Shown piece by piece: positions 12,030 through 25,759 of a stretch of 64,000 nt of DNA. The position numbers were made by a program, and so were the translations under genes. The stretch covers positions 21,465,183-21,529,182 of the forward strand of contig JACAXG010000002.1 in assembly GCA_018881555.1 (NCBI GenBank), given 5' to 3'. Below the pieces are notes generated by a model. That model searched no databases. It was not told the DNA's origin and was given only the letters and a program-made list of their open reading frames with translations. This DNA is from Amblyornis subalaris (Eukaryota; Chordata; Aves; Passeriformes; Ptilonorhynchidae). Positions within the stretch are counted from its first letter, which is position 1. Each line of letters begins with the position of its first letter.

Positions 12030-14389
12030 TTCTGACACAGCTTCACATGGTCTCTATTTTAAAATAATTTGTCTTTGAAAGATGCACTTAATACATAGTA
12101 TACCTAGTTACAAATAGCTAACTGTCTAAATAGTTTTGTTTGTCGGTTTTGGATAAGATTGCTGCTAACATAGTATTTTTGTCTTCAACATGAAAAATGA
12201 CACTGTGTTTTCACATAAAGGAACACAGCAAGTTCATTCTAAAATTGGTCATTACCTCTTCAGTCATTACCATGTTCACATGATATATTTTTGTTATTTT
12301 TATTTTTTTTTTAATTGATGTTTATTGATCTCTGAAAGGGCATTTCTTGCACACTGATTTTTCGGGAAACCTCTGCCTGCTATTCTGCCCTGCTTTGCAA
12401 TCTTTGCTCTTCTTTATCATCATATGCAGATACCACATTTTTATAGAGTTTTGGCTGTAGGTCACAATTTCACTATTGTTATAGTGGTCCTTGGCACCTT
12501 TTGAGATTGGCAAAGGAATTCTGGATGACACTATTTGAGATCTGTTCTCCTATCTTTAAATGTTTAGCTTGACTTTCTAAGAAAACATATGGAATCTATG
12601 TGAGCACAAAAGGGTAGCTTGGATGGGTGTCACAGGATAAACTGAAAACTGAAATTGGGAAATTTCAAAGGAGTTTTATAAGCTCAAAGGTAATTAAGTT
12701 CCTAAAAAGTTTTGTTAGAATTCATAACCAAAGCACAGTGCTCTGAGAATGGAGAAAGCTTTGTTGCATGAAAGCAAAACTTCAGGCTATAGTTAGAGCT
12801 GGTAGGCCTTGTCCCTACAGCATGCATATAGCTCTGACTATGTAGTGCTAGTGCATCTCAGCACAGGGCAAGCAAGATCCTTGATAAAGATAGAAATCAA
12901 CAGGTTTTTTTTACATTGATTGAAATAGTTTGTACAACAATAGAGATAAAATAATTAATTTTAAGATGTACATATGCTCTGAATAATGTAATTGACAATC
13001 CTGAGTTTGTTGGACTTTTTCTTTGTTACAACAGCACAGAAAAATCAAGAAATGTCTTGATTTTTACCTGTATTTTTGTGTTTGCAGAAGGCTTAGTTGG
13101 ATAAGCCTGATTTTGGATAAGCCACTTAAACTTTTCATTTTTCCATTTTCCTTATAAATTCAAGATAATCTATGTTTGGTCCAAAGGACTTCTCAAAAAT
13201 GCATGAAAGAATAGGTGATATATCAAGTGTAAGGTATTATTGATAGCTTTTTATTAACTGTTTGGTTCTTCTTGGGTGAGGCAATGTAAGGTTGGGAAAT
13301 AAAGATTAGCAGTGGTCTGTTTTAATATACATTTATTTTACAGTTCCAGTATTTTTGTCACTAAATGCTATTTTCAGCATGTGCTTCCCCAGATCTATAC
13401 TACAAGAAGATGCATTTATAACAGAAGAACAGACTCAGTCCTCAGATATTTGATACTACTAAAATTATGACAGGCATATGGCAAAATGACAAAGTGAAAT
13501 TTCGATTCCTAGGGGAAGAAATAAAATCTAATTATTCACAGTTGTTAACTCTTTACTTACACTGTGATGATTTAAACTGTACATTCTACAAAACCATCAG
13601 ATGACTGTGTTGTAGGATTTCTAAATAAATTTTTTCTATGAAACTCTTCAAGCTCTCTTTTAAACTTCCAGAAGTACATCAGAAATTAAGTAGCTGTATC
13701 TCATAATGAATTTTAAACTTCTATTTCATATGAAGTTGCAAAAAGATAGTTACTGAAACAAAATCAAGTTACGATACTTATTTTCATTATGATATATTAT
13801 TTCCCTAATTATTTACTTTGTTTACGAAGTTGTATATACCAGAAAAGCTCAAGGAAAAAAAAAGTGAAAAATGTCTTTAATAAAAAGTCCGTGTGCTTGA
13901 TCTGTCCAAATGAAAAAACATGGTAAAGAAATAGTGCATTTGAACATATTTCAGGGGAAGGCTCCTTTATATTGTTCAAATCAATCTCGTTGTTTCTTTC
14001 TTAAAAATTAAGTAAATAGATAAATATATAAATTAAACCAACAACTGACTGTTTGATATGATTAAATTAACATGCTTCCATTAAAAAAGTTAGCTTTGAA
14101 TTCAGACATTTGGTTCTGTTACCGTCATCAGAATTGACAAATCTGTCATTTCTCTTTGAAAACCTGTAAAATATACTAGGGTACATTGGAAAAATATTTT
14201 AAGAGTTTGGAAGATTTCTTTTTGGTGCTGTTAAAGTATAAAATAAAGGAATTTCAGTCCATTTCCAAATTACAGTTAGGAATTTAGCTTTTTGGGTCTT
14301 CTTTCAAGCAAACATAAAGCTAGCAAGATTCTTCTGGCACACCTCTTCTTCTCAGGCCNTGCATCATGTAATTGTTTCATAAAACTGTC
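12030..14389. other. Intronic AT-rich sequence, nothing recognised
   Basis: AT-rich intron with homopolymer runs (for example T-rich at 12301-12313). No exon, RNA gene or repeat family could be supported. Confidence 0.5.
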
Positions 14390-16170
14390 CTGCTCACTTA
14401 AAACTCTTCAGGTTTCTGGCCTTCAGTAGCATTTCTGGAAGGCAATCCTAAAACCTCACTGTTCTCGTGTTTAAGAAAGTTTCCAGCCTAAATCTGTTCA
14501 TGGCAAGTTTCTAACGTGCTGCTCTTGTGGGTTTTAGGATTAAACTGTCCTTCTCCCTTTTGAGGCGAGGTCTAATGACATGATGTATTTAACTGTTCAT
14601 ACAGTTCTTCTTGCTCTTGCAGTGTTTTCTCACAAGACAAGCTGTGTTCTGAAAGACTCTTGCAGAACATGGACAGACAGATATTGACTCCAATGAGATC
14701 TCACTGGTGTTTTTACCCTTGTACTAGCTCTTTGCTGCTTCAATTGAATTTATCTTGTGTAGTATGTCTGAAGAAGTTATTTGTGATTTACAGAGTCCTG
14801 GGTCAGAAAAAAACATGCATGTTTTTCTCTTGCCTAATTTCTGACTGATGAGCTGCTGAAAAGTAAATTTGCAATAGTCCTTGGGGAGATTTCTCACATC
14901 AAATTTAGAAATTTAAAAGTTAGGCACCTAAGGAAGACTTCCAAACATCCTTTATGAATGACTAGAGAAAGATGGAAAAATCTCCAAAGAATTTCCATTC
15001 ATCCCATTTAGACATGTGTCTAAAGTAGATAATATAAAATACCAGAGGATTTGGTCACACCTTTCTATTGGTTATACAAAGAGACTAAAGAGCTGTGAAG
15101 TTACAAAGTTTTTAGATGAATGAGTTGAGTCCCATCTTAACTGAGGGACACTGTTTTTTGTACTTTCATCCCTTGTTTACTATTCTGCTCCATTTTTTTC
15201 CTTCACATGGTATTCTTCCCCCGGCAGTGCTTCTCTTTTTCTTTTTTTTTAATTTCTTGTGTTCATTCCTATTTTAGGGGTGAAATCACAGAAGTAAAAT
15301 TATAAATAAAATCAATATCAAGACTGCTTCAGGAGAAGCCCTACTGGAGTAATCTGTTTTAGCCCAGAGGTTCCCCTTTCAGTACAATTCATTGGCATTT
15401 CCCCTGCAGCAGTCACTTTAGTTTGCACCTTCACAATCTTCTTCTAGCCTTCTTTTTTTCCGGTTTATCAAGTAATCTCCATTGTGACACCTTACCAAAT
15501 GTTCTGCTGAAGATAAAATCTAATCTCTCTGTGCAGTTCTTTTGTCTGGAAAATCAGGTATCCTATCAAAGGAAAAAATCAGGCTGGTCTGACATGACCT
15601 GCCTTTACTAAAGCCATGTTACATTTTATTCTGTTGTCCATTTACCTTCAAGCCATTAATTATTCTTTCCTTCAGATTTCATCATATGGTTAACATAGAG
15701 CCTGAGCTGTGAAAGGATAAAGAATTTTGAGTCACTTTTTATTCTCTGGTGTTGGCACAAATCCTGTTATGGCTTGAACATATTTTGTAGCTCTACCTAA
15801 GCAACATCTTCATTAAAAATCTCTCTGTTGGATCTGGCATTAATTATATGGCAATTTTTCAGAGTTCTGAGATGAAAAGGATCTTGTGAGTAGATTTAAG
15901 TGTATTAAGCTGTTTAAGCTTTGCTTGTTCCTTGACTATGATTATGGGCATATACTTACCTCACACATTGACTTCAGTGAAGACTTCCATTTAATTTGGG
16001 GATCACATTCATTCTACTGTGATATTTCAACTACTTTGCTAGAGCTACTTTTATTCCCCTGGTAGATGAAAAGGTTGTTGGCATTTCTATGAGCATCTTT
16101 TTTTCTTGAAGGTGCAATGAATTTTGCCATTTAAACGTCTTTCTTTGTATCCAGTCATTTTAGGCTTTCT
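14390..16170 (-). repeat. Old, diverged CR1 LINE, long ORF2 fragment
   Basis: Several segments in consistent order match the minus strand of ancient amniote CR1: near 14485-14620 (TTCCAGCCTAAATCTGTTCATGG-like, then TGATGTATTTAACTG), near 14690 (AATGAGATCTCACTGGTGTTT), 15375-15390 (CCCCTTTCAGTACAATTC), 15485-15712 (ACCAAATGTTCTGCTGAAGAT, ATCAGGCTGGTCTGACATGACC, AAAGCCATGTTACATTTTATTC), 15900-15940 (TATTAAGCTGTTTAAGC) and 16055-16090 (TTCCCCTGGTAGATGAAAA). Read on the minus strand this runs from the reverse-transcriptase region to the ORF2 C-terminal end. The reading frame is destroyed by stops and indels. Its length, about 1.75 kb, is notable next to the usual short CR1 tails. Borders are approximate. 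Confidence 0.68.
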
Positions 16171-19100
16171 GCTTTTTCAAGTATTCTTATTTGTCCATTT
16201 GGATCTGGAGACATTATATAAAGGGATTTCCCTTTCATTGAGATTCAAGTTCAAATAAATACTTGAATATTTGATATAAAGAAATTCAAGTGTTCTTCAT
16301 GAGTGTGTTTGTTTGTCTTTTATTTTGTCTGAGAGGACTAATATTTTCAAATAAATGTCAAGGGAGCTCTTGAAAAGTTGTTTTGAAGTATGCCCTCTTT
16401 GCCAAGTAGTTTATTTTTCTGGTAAAGTAAATAGCTATGCACTTTTAATAGTAAAAATAAGCTTATATTACTTGCACACTTTTAAGAGAGTTTCTGGTTA
16501 ACCAAAACTTGTTTCCAGTGACTGTATCATTGCTTAAGTGGAAAGAAAAAGGCCTTGATATTAGCGACCAAACAACTTTTACAAAAACCTTTGACGAAGA
16601 TTTAGTCAAATCCTTTAGACAAACCTTTAGACTAAGATTCTAAGTCATTAAAAAGTAATAGACTAAAAGACATTTTGCAAAGGGAATGTAAGATAATACT
16701 GTGGTGGCTTCACATTGCTCAGTAACTATTACAGAATTATTGTGCTCTAAATTCTCCAGATGGCTGTAGAAAGGAAAAAAGAACAAATGCCCATAGGCAC
16801 GTGCCGCACAAGAGCGGATGTGCCTCTCCGGTGACATGGGGGCTTTTGCTGTCTACGTTTAGAAGTGCTTTGAGATGCCAGCGTGTTGAGCCATTTGCTT
16901 TATAAGAAAGGAGAAATGCAACTGATTAATGCCATTTTGGACTGAAGCTCCTTCGTTTGTTTCTCGTAACTGATTGGACCATGATCTAAGCAACCTAATT
17001 AATAAATAAGGGAGTACAGTACAGTTACAAAGACTATCACAACTGAATATTATCTTATGAAATTAAAATACCTCACTGTCAATGACCCTTGGCTTCATCT
17101 TTTTACTTCCGTATCAAGTGGAGAGAAAGATAATTATTTACCTAGTTTGTTCAAATGTTTAGTCAATGAGGTTTTNGACAGTTGCTAATGAAGTAGAGAA
17201 GCCAATATTCTCTTTTGTAAACGTGAAAGGAGGCTGTTATGCACCTCACTGGGAATATGCTGCACCATTTGCTGTATGCCAAAGGCTTTGCATGCCAGTT
17301 AGACATCACCAGTTTCTTAATCCAGGTTATGGAATGAAGCAGAAACAGCTGTTGTTACCTGTTGAGGTATCCCGATGTTTAGGACTGGGACCAGCTGACT
17401 ACCCTGGGTTTTTTTTAATTCCGTTTAACCTAATCTTAAAGAGATTTTAATTTTATCTAAAAGATAATTATTTGCAGAATTTGCAATAAAAGGCTTAGTG
17501 CAAAGTTTAATGGGAAAAGTGAATGCAAGTAAAAGGAGTAAGCCCACATAATTTTGCTTAGCATAAATATTAGTTGAAAGGTTTCGTTTGTCTCCATGCC
17601 CTTTGACACTGTCTATCTTCAAGCTAAGATATCTCATTTTCCCCAGATTATGGGTGTTTGCAGAAGACAGTCAAGATTTGGGGCATGTCCTTTTTATTTG
17701 CATAGTCAATGTTCATATTTTATGGAAGAGAGGAGGAAGAAGACGGAACAGAATTTAATTCATAGTCAGACAGTCTTATGTCTTTTGGTATTCATCAATC
17801 CAATTCATTCCTGCCTAATCATTGCTGTTTGTCCTGTTTTAGAGATGTTCGTGTTTGATTAGCCCAGCTGAACAAATCACATCCTTCCAGCCAGACTGGC
17901 TTTCATGCAGCTGAACACTGGACATCGACAATTAGGCATTTGTTGTCTAGATTCCTTATTTGAAGCCAAGGAAAGAAACGGGCATTTGTAGCTTGTGACT
18001 CACATGATCTATTTTAGACATCTGTGTACACTAGAGTGGGAAGAGCAACATGCTGGAGACACCCATTTGTCTCCATTGACTATAAAAGAAGCCTTGCCAT
18101 CCTGCACAGATTTAGGGACTGTCAACCTTAGGTGGGGTGATTCTCATCCTAAAGGACTGTTCTTTTACTAGGGTAGATTTTTACCAAAGCAGTGATTCAT
18201 GATTAAGTCCTCTCCTCCACTTGCAGAGCTGGGAAATTTCCATGTCCCAGAGAAGAACTTCTCATTCTCCCTCTTTCCTTACCCGGCAATTACAGCACAG
18301 CCGTACATTATGTAGCTGGGACTGTGTGTGTAACTCAGGGGAGAGCTCTTGTTTAGGACCAATCCCAGGAGAGACCCGTCATTGCTTTGGGAGGTTCTGG
18401 CTCTTCTTCATGACACTGAGATAAAGGCAATGAAAATCTGCCCTGGAAGACCTGGGGCACAGACAGGAATTCCCAGCACTGCTCTTCCCTGTGCTCTCCT
18501 ACAGTTTCAGGACTTTGTCAGCATTCTGCTTGCACCTGCAAATGTTCCCACAGCAAAGGGAAACAAATTGGAGTAATCCATATGGAAACTCATACAAAAG
18601 CAAAGCTTTCACAGAAACAGTGTTTGCAGTAAGTAGAAACCATTGTAAATATTCCAAAACTGGTGTAATTGTGGACAACTGTAGAAAGGACGATTTAGAA
18701 ACATCCTTAGTGTCTAAATATGAACACCTTCAGACACTCTCTTTTAAGTTGAACCTGAATGCCTGTGCTCTCATGTTCAGTGATGAACTGATGCTGGCTT
18801 AAGGCTCCTAATGCCTCATCCAGAACATCACATTAAATAAAGCACTGGTGTAGGGTAGAAGTACTTTGCTGATAAGATTTTTCTCCACAAATATCATCAG
18901 GTTAATTTTGTGCCAGCAGACTTTCTTTGAGGCTCCCATCACTTCAGCTTTGTAAAGTATCAGATATTTGATCTGCATTTAGCATAAAACCAGCATGAAG
19001 TCATAATGTCAGCATAAAGAGCTTATTATAGTGAGCTTTGGGAAATGTGAAAGTAATGTGATTATGTCCACACCTGACCTGCTGCAAAATTGTATTATAT

Positions 19101-20331
19101 TGGGTGATCTGCCAGAGGACAGATCTGATATAAATGTCTGTGGAACTTAGATTTTTTTTCCTGTTACACTTATGTGATCTTACCTGCCTATTCTAAGGAG
19201 AATAAAGAGATAGTGATAATAAACCACCTAGTGAAGATATTAGGATGACAGGGGTGCTTGTATTGCAACTGCAGTAGTAGTCTCTTCTGCTAAGGAAAAG
19301 TGAGTAAAGTTTTCTGGTTCCTGGGAGGAATAACAAAAAGGGGCCATTCTCATTGTAATTAAAAAGAAAAAAAAAATCATTCAATAAAACAACAGTGTTA
19401 GTGCTTAATTTGTTCATTTTTTAGTTCTGTATTTCCTAGTAGAAATAGAATTTAAAAAAAAGTAGAGATACTGAGCCTTTAGTACCCCTTTGTGGCTCAA
19501 ACAATGGTCCAATTTCTTCCTGGTGTAGATTTCATTAATTAAAAAACTAGTAATATTCTCAATATCCTAGCTATTCATTTATGTTACAAAGCACACTAGG
19601 GCTTTGGTTTTGAAAGCTAAAATATAGCAGGCTGTTAATGGAATTTCTATTCGTGCTCCCAAGAGATTTAAATGAAGTCTTGAGGGTAACCACAGTCCCT
19701 GGCGAGAATTCTCTTTCTTATTAAAGCTGACCTGGACAGGACTTGCTTTCATGCCACATTGGAATTGTCAAGAGAAAAGAATCTCTGTGGGAGACAACAC
19801 ACATTCTTCTTGTCTCCCTGCCTCTGACCAGCCTAGCATAGCACTGCATCTTAGTCACTAGCAAGGGAGAGAAGGAAACCAGTACTTCCCGGTTCTGGAA
19901 AAGAAAACCACTTAAGAAAAAATATATATTACTAGATCCCACAAACGAATAATGAAAAGTTTGTTTGATCACCAACAACTTACTCCTGACCTCGTGAACT
20001 GGAAAATATTTTCTGTTGTCCTGGGGTAAGTCTTGTCAGTGAATTGTTTCAGGGTTTCTTGGGATGTATAAAGTAACTTTGAAGGTGACTTGCTTAGATT
20101 TTAAAACATTTATTTATTCGGTACGCTTCAGTTTGCTAATCATTTAGCCCAAGCAGAAGCAATTATCTGCCAGTAGAAATTAGCAATAAGCTTCTGTAAT
20201 GTTCCCTCTACAGAGTTAGCGCCTGTATTAAATTCTTGTTGTAAATCACCCACCTGGATCTGCCTCAGTCTCTGCATTAATAAAGTAGGAAAACTGGTGT
20301 GGAAAAGTTAAACGATATAAACACCCCTCCT
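16171..20331. other. Intronic sequence, nothing recognised
   Basis: Mixed AT-rich intron. A slightly GC-richer stretch at 18220-18550 gives overlapping short open frames without known domains. No exon or repeat family could be supported. Confidence 0.5.
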
Positions 20332-20348
20332 AAAAAAAAAAAAAAAAA
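20332..20348 (+). repeat. Poly(A) run, 17 bases
   Basis: An uninterrupted run of 17 A followed by AT-rich sequence. No recognisable retroposon body precedes it, so it is listed as a simple repeat. Confidence 0.85.
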
Positions 20349-21600
20349 TTAAAATAATATGTTATTTGCATACATCTTTTCTATCAAATTGATGTTTTAG
20401 TGTAGATTTATTTTTGCATTTACCTGGCTTGAAGTTACTAAAACTGCTTTATAAATCCGAAGCAAAGATTTCCTAAATAAAAACTTGCTTCTAAATATAA
20501 ACTTTCTTGCTAAATATAAATCTGAATTCTTACAGTCAAATGCATAAAGTTGTTTGAAATTGGATGTATACTGTTATTATTGTACTACTTTTTAATGAGG
20601 ATAAAAAGCAAAGAATACTGATGGAATAGCATATCTAACTCTGTATGGGGTCTGACTCTCTGCAGTGCCAGCTACTTTGTAACTGCTGTCAAATTTTAGG
20701 AAAAAGAGATCAACTTTTTAAAAAGAAGTTGAAAAAAAATCAAAAGAAATTATAAATGATCATGTGCTATATTTGGAGATTTATAAGTGTCAAATAAATC
20801 TATCAGGAAGCCAGATAAGTACTTGAACACAGAATTATCACTCTGGTAACTTACATCAATCTTGGAAGGTGATTTGAACTGTCTTGCTGGTAAATTTGAA
20901 AACAGTGTGAAATACATCCAGTCACTGGGCATATGGCATGCATCCACCTTCCAGCATGAAAGCCAGTATGTGGCACTAATGTGTATTTCAGAGGCAAACT
21001 AACTTCCAAATGGCTGAAGGATACCAGCCAACTGCCTGCATGGACAGAAAGAGAGAAACCAAAACCCAAGGGGAGAATACTGCTGAAAGCCTTGAAGTCT
21101 CCCGGGCCTTTGCACAAACTATTTGCCTTATAGAGCTCTGAGCAAAACCAAACAGGAAAGATCATCGACTTCTTGCACTGCCAAATATTTTGTGGTCTCC
21201 AGGAGCTTGAGAGTTGAACTATGAGACCTGTGTGGTATGTGAGAGGGCTGGAAAGGATTGTTTCAGGTCAGGAGGCAGTGACAGCGCTGCTGGATCTCAG
21301 TCACCTGCTGAGGTGCCAGACAGCCTCTTGCTTGGAGCTTAAAAAGGACAAGTGAAGTGATCCAACAGCTAGTAAGTTTATCCATTAAGGTCAGGTGAAG
21401 TACAAGCTCCCTAATTACAGTGCTTACCAGAAGGAGGGGAAAACACTGTGGAGTTTGCGAAATCAGAGTTATGTTTCCTTCTTTTAAATACACCCTGCAG
21501 TCTTTAAAAGCTCACTGTGACAGTTTTCCTTTTTTCATCCTGTACTTTGGAAGCAGGAAAATACTTACTCTGTAGGCATTAGAAACCCTCCTAGTGCTGC

Positions 21601-22374
21601 CTAAAGGTGGCTGGGGGCCATAAAGGATTCTCTGATACTTCTTTTGTTTGACAGACTTTTACCTGACTTAAATACAGCTAGAGGGCATGTTGCGAAGTAC
21701 TGTCTTTTAGGCATTCTTTTTGCTTCCTCCTTGCACCCAGATCTTTGCTTCTTGTAGTAGTTGAGGTGATGCCTGGGATCCCTTTCTCCCATGGGATCAT
21801 AATATGTTTGGAGCGAAAGACGTATTAGCCGGTTTGCTACTACAGTAACAATCAGAACCAAAAACCAGAACCAGCTCCAAAAAAACCTGTTGTGAATTCT
21901 GCTTTCTGCTGCTGTTGCTGCTCCCCGGCCAGAAACCCTGCTCAAGAGGCTGCTCTTTTCCCCTCTCCCTCCCCTTCCCTGGCTTAGTCTTATGACTTTC
22001 TCCTCTCCTCCTCCTCCCTCTTTTCTGAAACTCATTGTTCTTAGATTGAAAGCAGACACCAAAACCACCACAAACTGTTTTCTTTGGTTTGAAACAGCCC
22101 TTCTGTGCATACAGAATGATTTGCCAACAGTTTGGATCAAGCACCATTCACTGGAGAGAGCAGGGAGGACTAAGGCAATGTGCATGCTGAAAAATTCTTT
22201 ATGAAGAAAAATTGCTCTAATTGTAAGGTAAAAACTACTCCTGATTTGAGAGGTCCCTCGGGAGCAAGGCACCACCAGCAACGGGGCATCATCTGTGATA
22301 AGAATCCTTTGGGATCTCACCGTGTACTGGGTGGCAGTGTCTCCTGACGAAATCTGGGCCCAGTGTAATGACAT
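21601..22374 (-). other. Unrecognised 257-codon open frame on minus strand
   Basis: The longest open frame in the window, antisense to NT5DC1. It starts with Met at 22372-22374 and stays open to 21601. The translation has no domain I recognise. It includes a Gly/Glu/Arg-rich stretch from the purine-rich strand, a hydrophobic segment (WFWFLVLIVTVVA) about 170-185 residues in, and a basic C-terminal third. A second minus-strand frame of 116 codons overlaps it, which suggests that low stop density comes from base composition rather than selection. A donor-like GGTAAAAG lies on the minus strand near 21660. It is most likely a chance frame; a lineage-specific or noncoding transcript cannot be excluded. 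Confidence 0.15.
21948..22026 (+). repeat. Polypyrimidine-rich tract (purine-rich on minus)
   Basis: Mostly C/T on the + strand, for example CCCCTCTCCCTCCCCTTCCC and TCTCCTCTCCTCCTCCTCCC, with a short mixed interruption (TGGCTTAGTCTTATGA). Such strand-asymmetric tracts can adopt triplex structure. It underlies the low stop density of the open frames here. Confidence 0.75.
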
Positions 22375-25300
22375 AAAACGATTTTTGTCACTGCTAAATT
22401 TTAAATTGTGTTAAGGATTGTCACTTTGTCAGTCCTTAAGAGCAGCTGAAAAGTTTCAGTTCCCAGTTAGGACTCAGCAATACGGTCTCTTCTGAGTCAG
22501 GTCTGGTCTTTTCAGATGTGAATCACCAGAGAGACAACTGATTTGGGGGTCTTTTTCTTTGAGCCCTGCCCAGGTTTAGTCTGTAAGGAAGGACAAGAGA
22601 ATGTGGTTTTTCCAAGTAATTCAATTCATTGCATGGGTGGGTTTGACTTTGATCATATTTATGGTTCTTTTTTTAGTCTTCTTTTAGAGGAGTCTGTCAC
22701 AACTGAGTCTGTGACTTTATGCTGTGAAGGAGGAGTGTGAATCAATTTTTTAAAAAGCAGTCAGTACCGAAATAATCTTTATTAGGCGAAGACATCAAGG
22801 CTGTTAGTTTTTCATCCTGTAGTCATTAATAGAAGATTTTTCAGCTTTGTGAATGAAAACCTGCAGCTGTCCAAATGATGCATATCCTCACTTTTTCTGC
22901 TGTTTGGTGCTCCTTGTTACATATTTAATCACAAGTTGAAGGGCTTTGCATTGAAGGGCACATTCCCAGCCATTCCAGGTAATCTGAGTAAATTCTTTTG
23001 CATCCTGCTAAATGATGAAACACAGTAGCTGGGAGAGTTTTTAATAAAAGCATTCACTCCTCTGTGAAACTTGCTCCCTCTGGTGTCTCAGCAAAGCCAG
23101 TGCTTGGTGACATTTAAATCCAGAATTATAATTTAATTACATCATAGTAATGAGGAAATTTTTTCTTTAAAAGATCTGTTCATTATAAAATTATTATTAA
23201 ATTATTATTAAATTATTATAAAAACTTACTGTACCTTACTGTACAAAAAAAAGGTTTTGTTCAGTCAATGTTTTCATAGAGACACTCAGGTATCATTTCA
23301 GTGAATGCAAAGAGCCACACACATACCTTCCCATCTTTGNCTGAATGCCATCTTGGCGATATATAATCCTTTCATTTTATTATATTATTTCATTGCATTC
23401 CCAAGTTTTATGCTCATGGCATTAAAGAAAACTAATCTGTCAGTCTAATTTTGTAACCTTCAGGTAGAAACCACTTGTTATTTGGTTTTTTTATAATGTA
23501 AAGCTATTTATATCTGTCAGGCTAGGAAAAAAAATGGCAGGTAATCATGCTTGTAATTTAAATCATTCCCAGTTCTGCTATATTAGAATTTGGACATGTT
23601 CTTACAACTCAAATAAGATTGACTGGGTAAAATATGAGGCACATATCATGTGTGCAAAATTTGTACATAGCAATTGAAGTGTTTCTTGCATGCCTAAGAT
23701 TGTAAGTCACTCAGACGAGCTTCTTACTGCACTGTGGGGAAATGCTGCCACCTGTTTGGTTTAGCTCTCTGCACTTAATAAGCCAGAGTACTTTTCCCAG
23801 TCTAGGACTCCTGCAGTCTTCTTTATATGCATTTTGTTTGGCTCAAGCAAAGGATATTTCAAACAAGCTGGAAAGGAAGAGTTTAAACTTCCCAGGTGAG
23901 CATCGTGAAAGGTGTTTTTGGATTGGCATGTTAGATGGGGCATGTTGCTGAGCTTGCAAATGGCATAAAAAGTTACTGCCTGTCAGATGAGATGGAGTGA
24001 CTGACTGTATATGTGTACATTAAACCTGTCCCCACAGTGAAATAAAACATTTGCCTAAATGAGGGAGTAAAGAAAGCAGGTACAGGTTCTTGTCTGCCAG
24101 ATGGCAACTGCTTAGATTTACTTGTTTGACCTCTTGTAATCATCTGCAACAGAAATTAAAACGAGAGCAGGAGTAGGAGCAAAATCAGCTTGTGTCTTTT
24201 AAGTGTATAAAATATTATTAGCTGATGCTCAAGTCTCTTATATTGAGGAGAATAAAATCCTTGAAATCCTTTATGCCATTGTAAATTTTGGCTTGGGACT
24301 ATGAACAAATCCTTAAGAGGCATACTTCTGTCAATTTATAAAATGTCTTACTGTAATACACAGTCAGCTATGGTCAAGCACCAACAGCTACACACATATC
24401 AAAGTGTCTGAAGCTAGAAAGAATCAGATGGAAGTTGTTTAGACAGTCTAATGCTTGATACCTTTTGTTTCTATATAGCACTGCCATTCTTTGGGTAAAA
24501 ACATTTATAGAAGAATGCAACCATAGATCCTGGATAAACCACGAGAGACTTTTATTACCACAATGATTTCTGGTGAGCTAATCATGAAGGAGCATGAGGT
24601 TAAATAAAAATTCTGAGAAAATTTTTATTGTAACATTTCTATATTTTTCTGTTCATAACAGCATGTGATGCTGTCCTCATACTTTCTAACAATGCATTTT
24701 TGTAGATGAATGATTGTACCTGTGGAAAAAGCTGTAACTAGTTCAAATGCCTAACAACTGAATTAGCACATAAGAATTTATAGTCCTTTCTCTAAAGATT
24801 CTTGAAGCCTTTATGCATAATTTAAAATTTCTTTAAGTATAGTTACTGTTTTATTCTACCCACCAGCCCATAAANTTGTAAATATAATGGTAATAATGGC
24901 ATTTTCCATAAAAATGTATTTATCTTTCTCTACAAATACATCTTATATGCATGTGTGTAATATGTGCAAATTGAATTTTGTTTTATAGCAGCTTTTAGCA
25001 ATGAATACAGATATGGGCAAATTCTTGAAAGATCTGCGTATATCTGATATGCTGTCTTTGATACTCAAATGGTTTCTAATGCCTGAAAAATTCCACTTAG
25101 AAAGGAAAAAGATAATATTATTCTTACCTCTTTCTTTTTGCTTGAGTCTTTATACAGCAGAGAAATTCCTTCTAAAAAGCAGTTGTGATGTAGCTACTAT
25201 TGCTGATATAATTTAACATTGGTCCTGATAGGAGTGTTTTAATACTAAAAACATACTTTGTGTCCTATATCACTATAAACAGTCTAAAACCAGCATTAAT

Positions 25301-25750
25301 TCTAGAGACATTTTCATACTCAATTCATTTCTTCTAGCAGAAAGGAGGTAATAAAAGAAAGCTCATACAACATATGATATTAACACAAGAATCTGACATT
25401 AATGTTGAGATGTCAGTCCAAAAAAATAAATGAATGTGGATTAAAATGTTGTCACATTATTGCAGAAGGTAAGGTGCTGAATGCAAACATGCTGTGCATA
25501 TGTCATTGCCTTTGGCAGGAATGGTAATTTACAGACTAAAGGAGAAGCAGGACTCCTTACATGTCTGTTTTCTTGGGACTTAATAACCAGTCCTGCAGTC
25601 TGGAAAACAAAAGAGCTGTTTGTGTGTCATCTGGTTTCTTCATAAATATTCAGGGAAGACTTTTGTTGCTCTGTGGAAGCTGCCTCTACAAACATTTTAA
25701 ATATATAAATGGGAATTGTTCATGTAGTCCTTGCTTTCATAAATATTCCA
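22375..25750. other. Intronic sequence with one AT-rich tandem, otherwise nothing
   Basis: AT-rich intron. The only recognisable item is the 11-bp tandem near 23.2 kb, listed separately. One ambiguous base each at 23340 and 24875. Confidence 0.5.
23187..23222 (+). repeat. AT-rich 11-bp tandem repeat
   Basis: About three tandem units of AAATTATTATT, followed directly by a short ACTTACTGTACCTTACTGTAC repeat at about 23224-23244. Simple low-complexity DNA. Confidence 0.75.
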
Positions 25751-25759
25751 TCCTGTTTG

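Noticed and set aside
14905..14935. Palindromic TTAGGCACCTAA reminiscent of an amniote MITE
   Set aside because: Only a short motif; it falls inside the span of the ancient CR1 and no terminal repeats were found.
17166..17450. 94-codon + strand frame
   Set aside because: No motif, an ambiguous base near the start, and no splice context.
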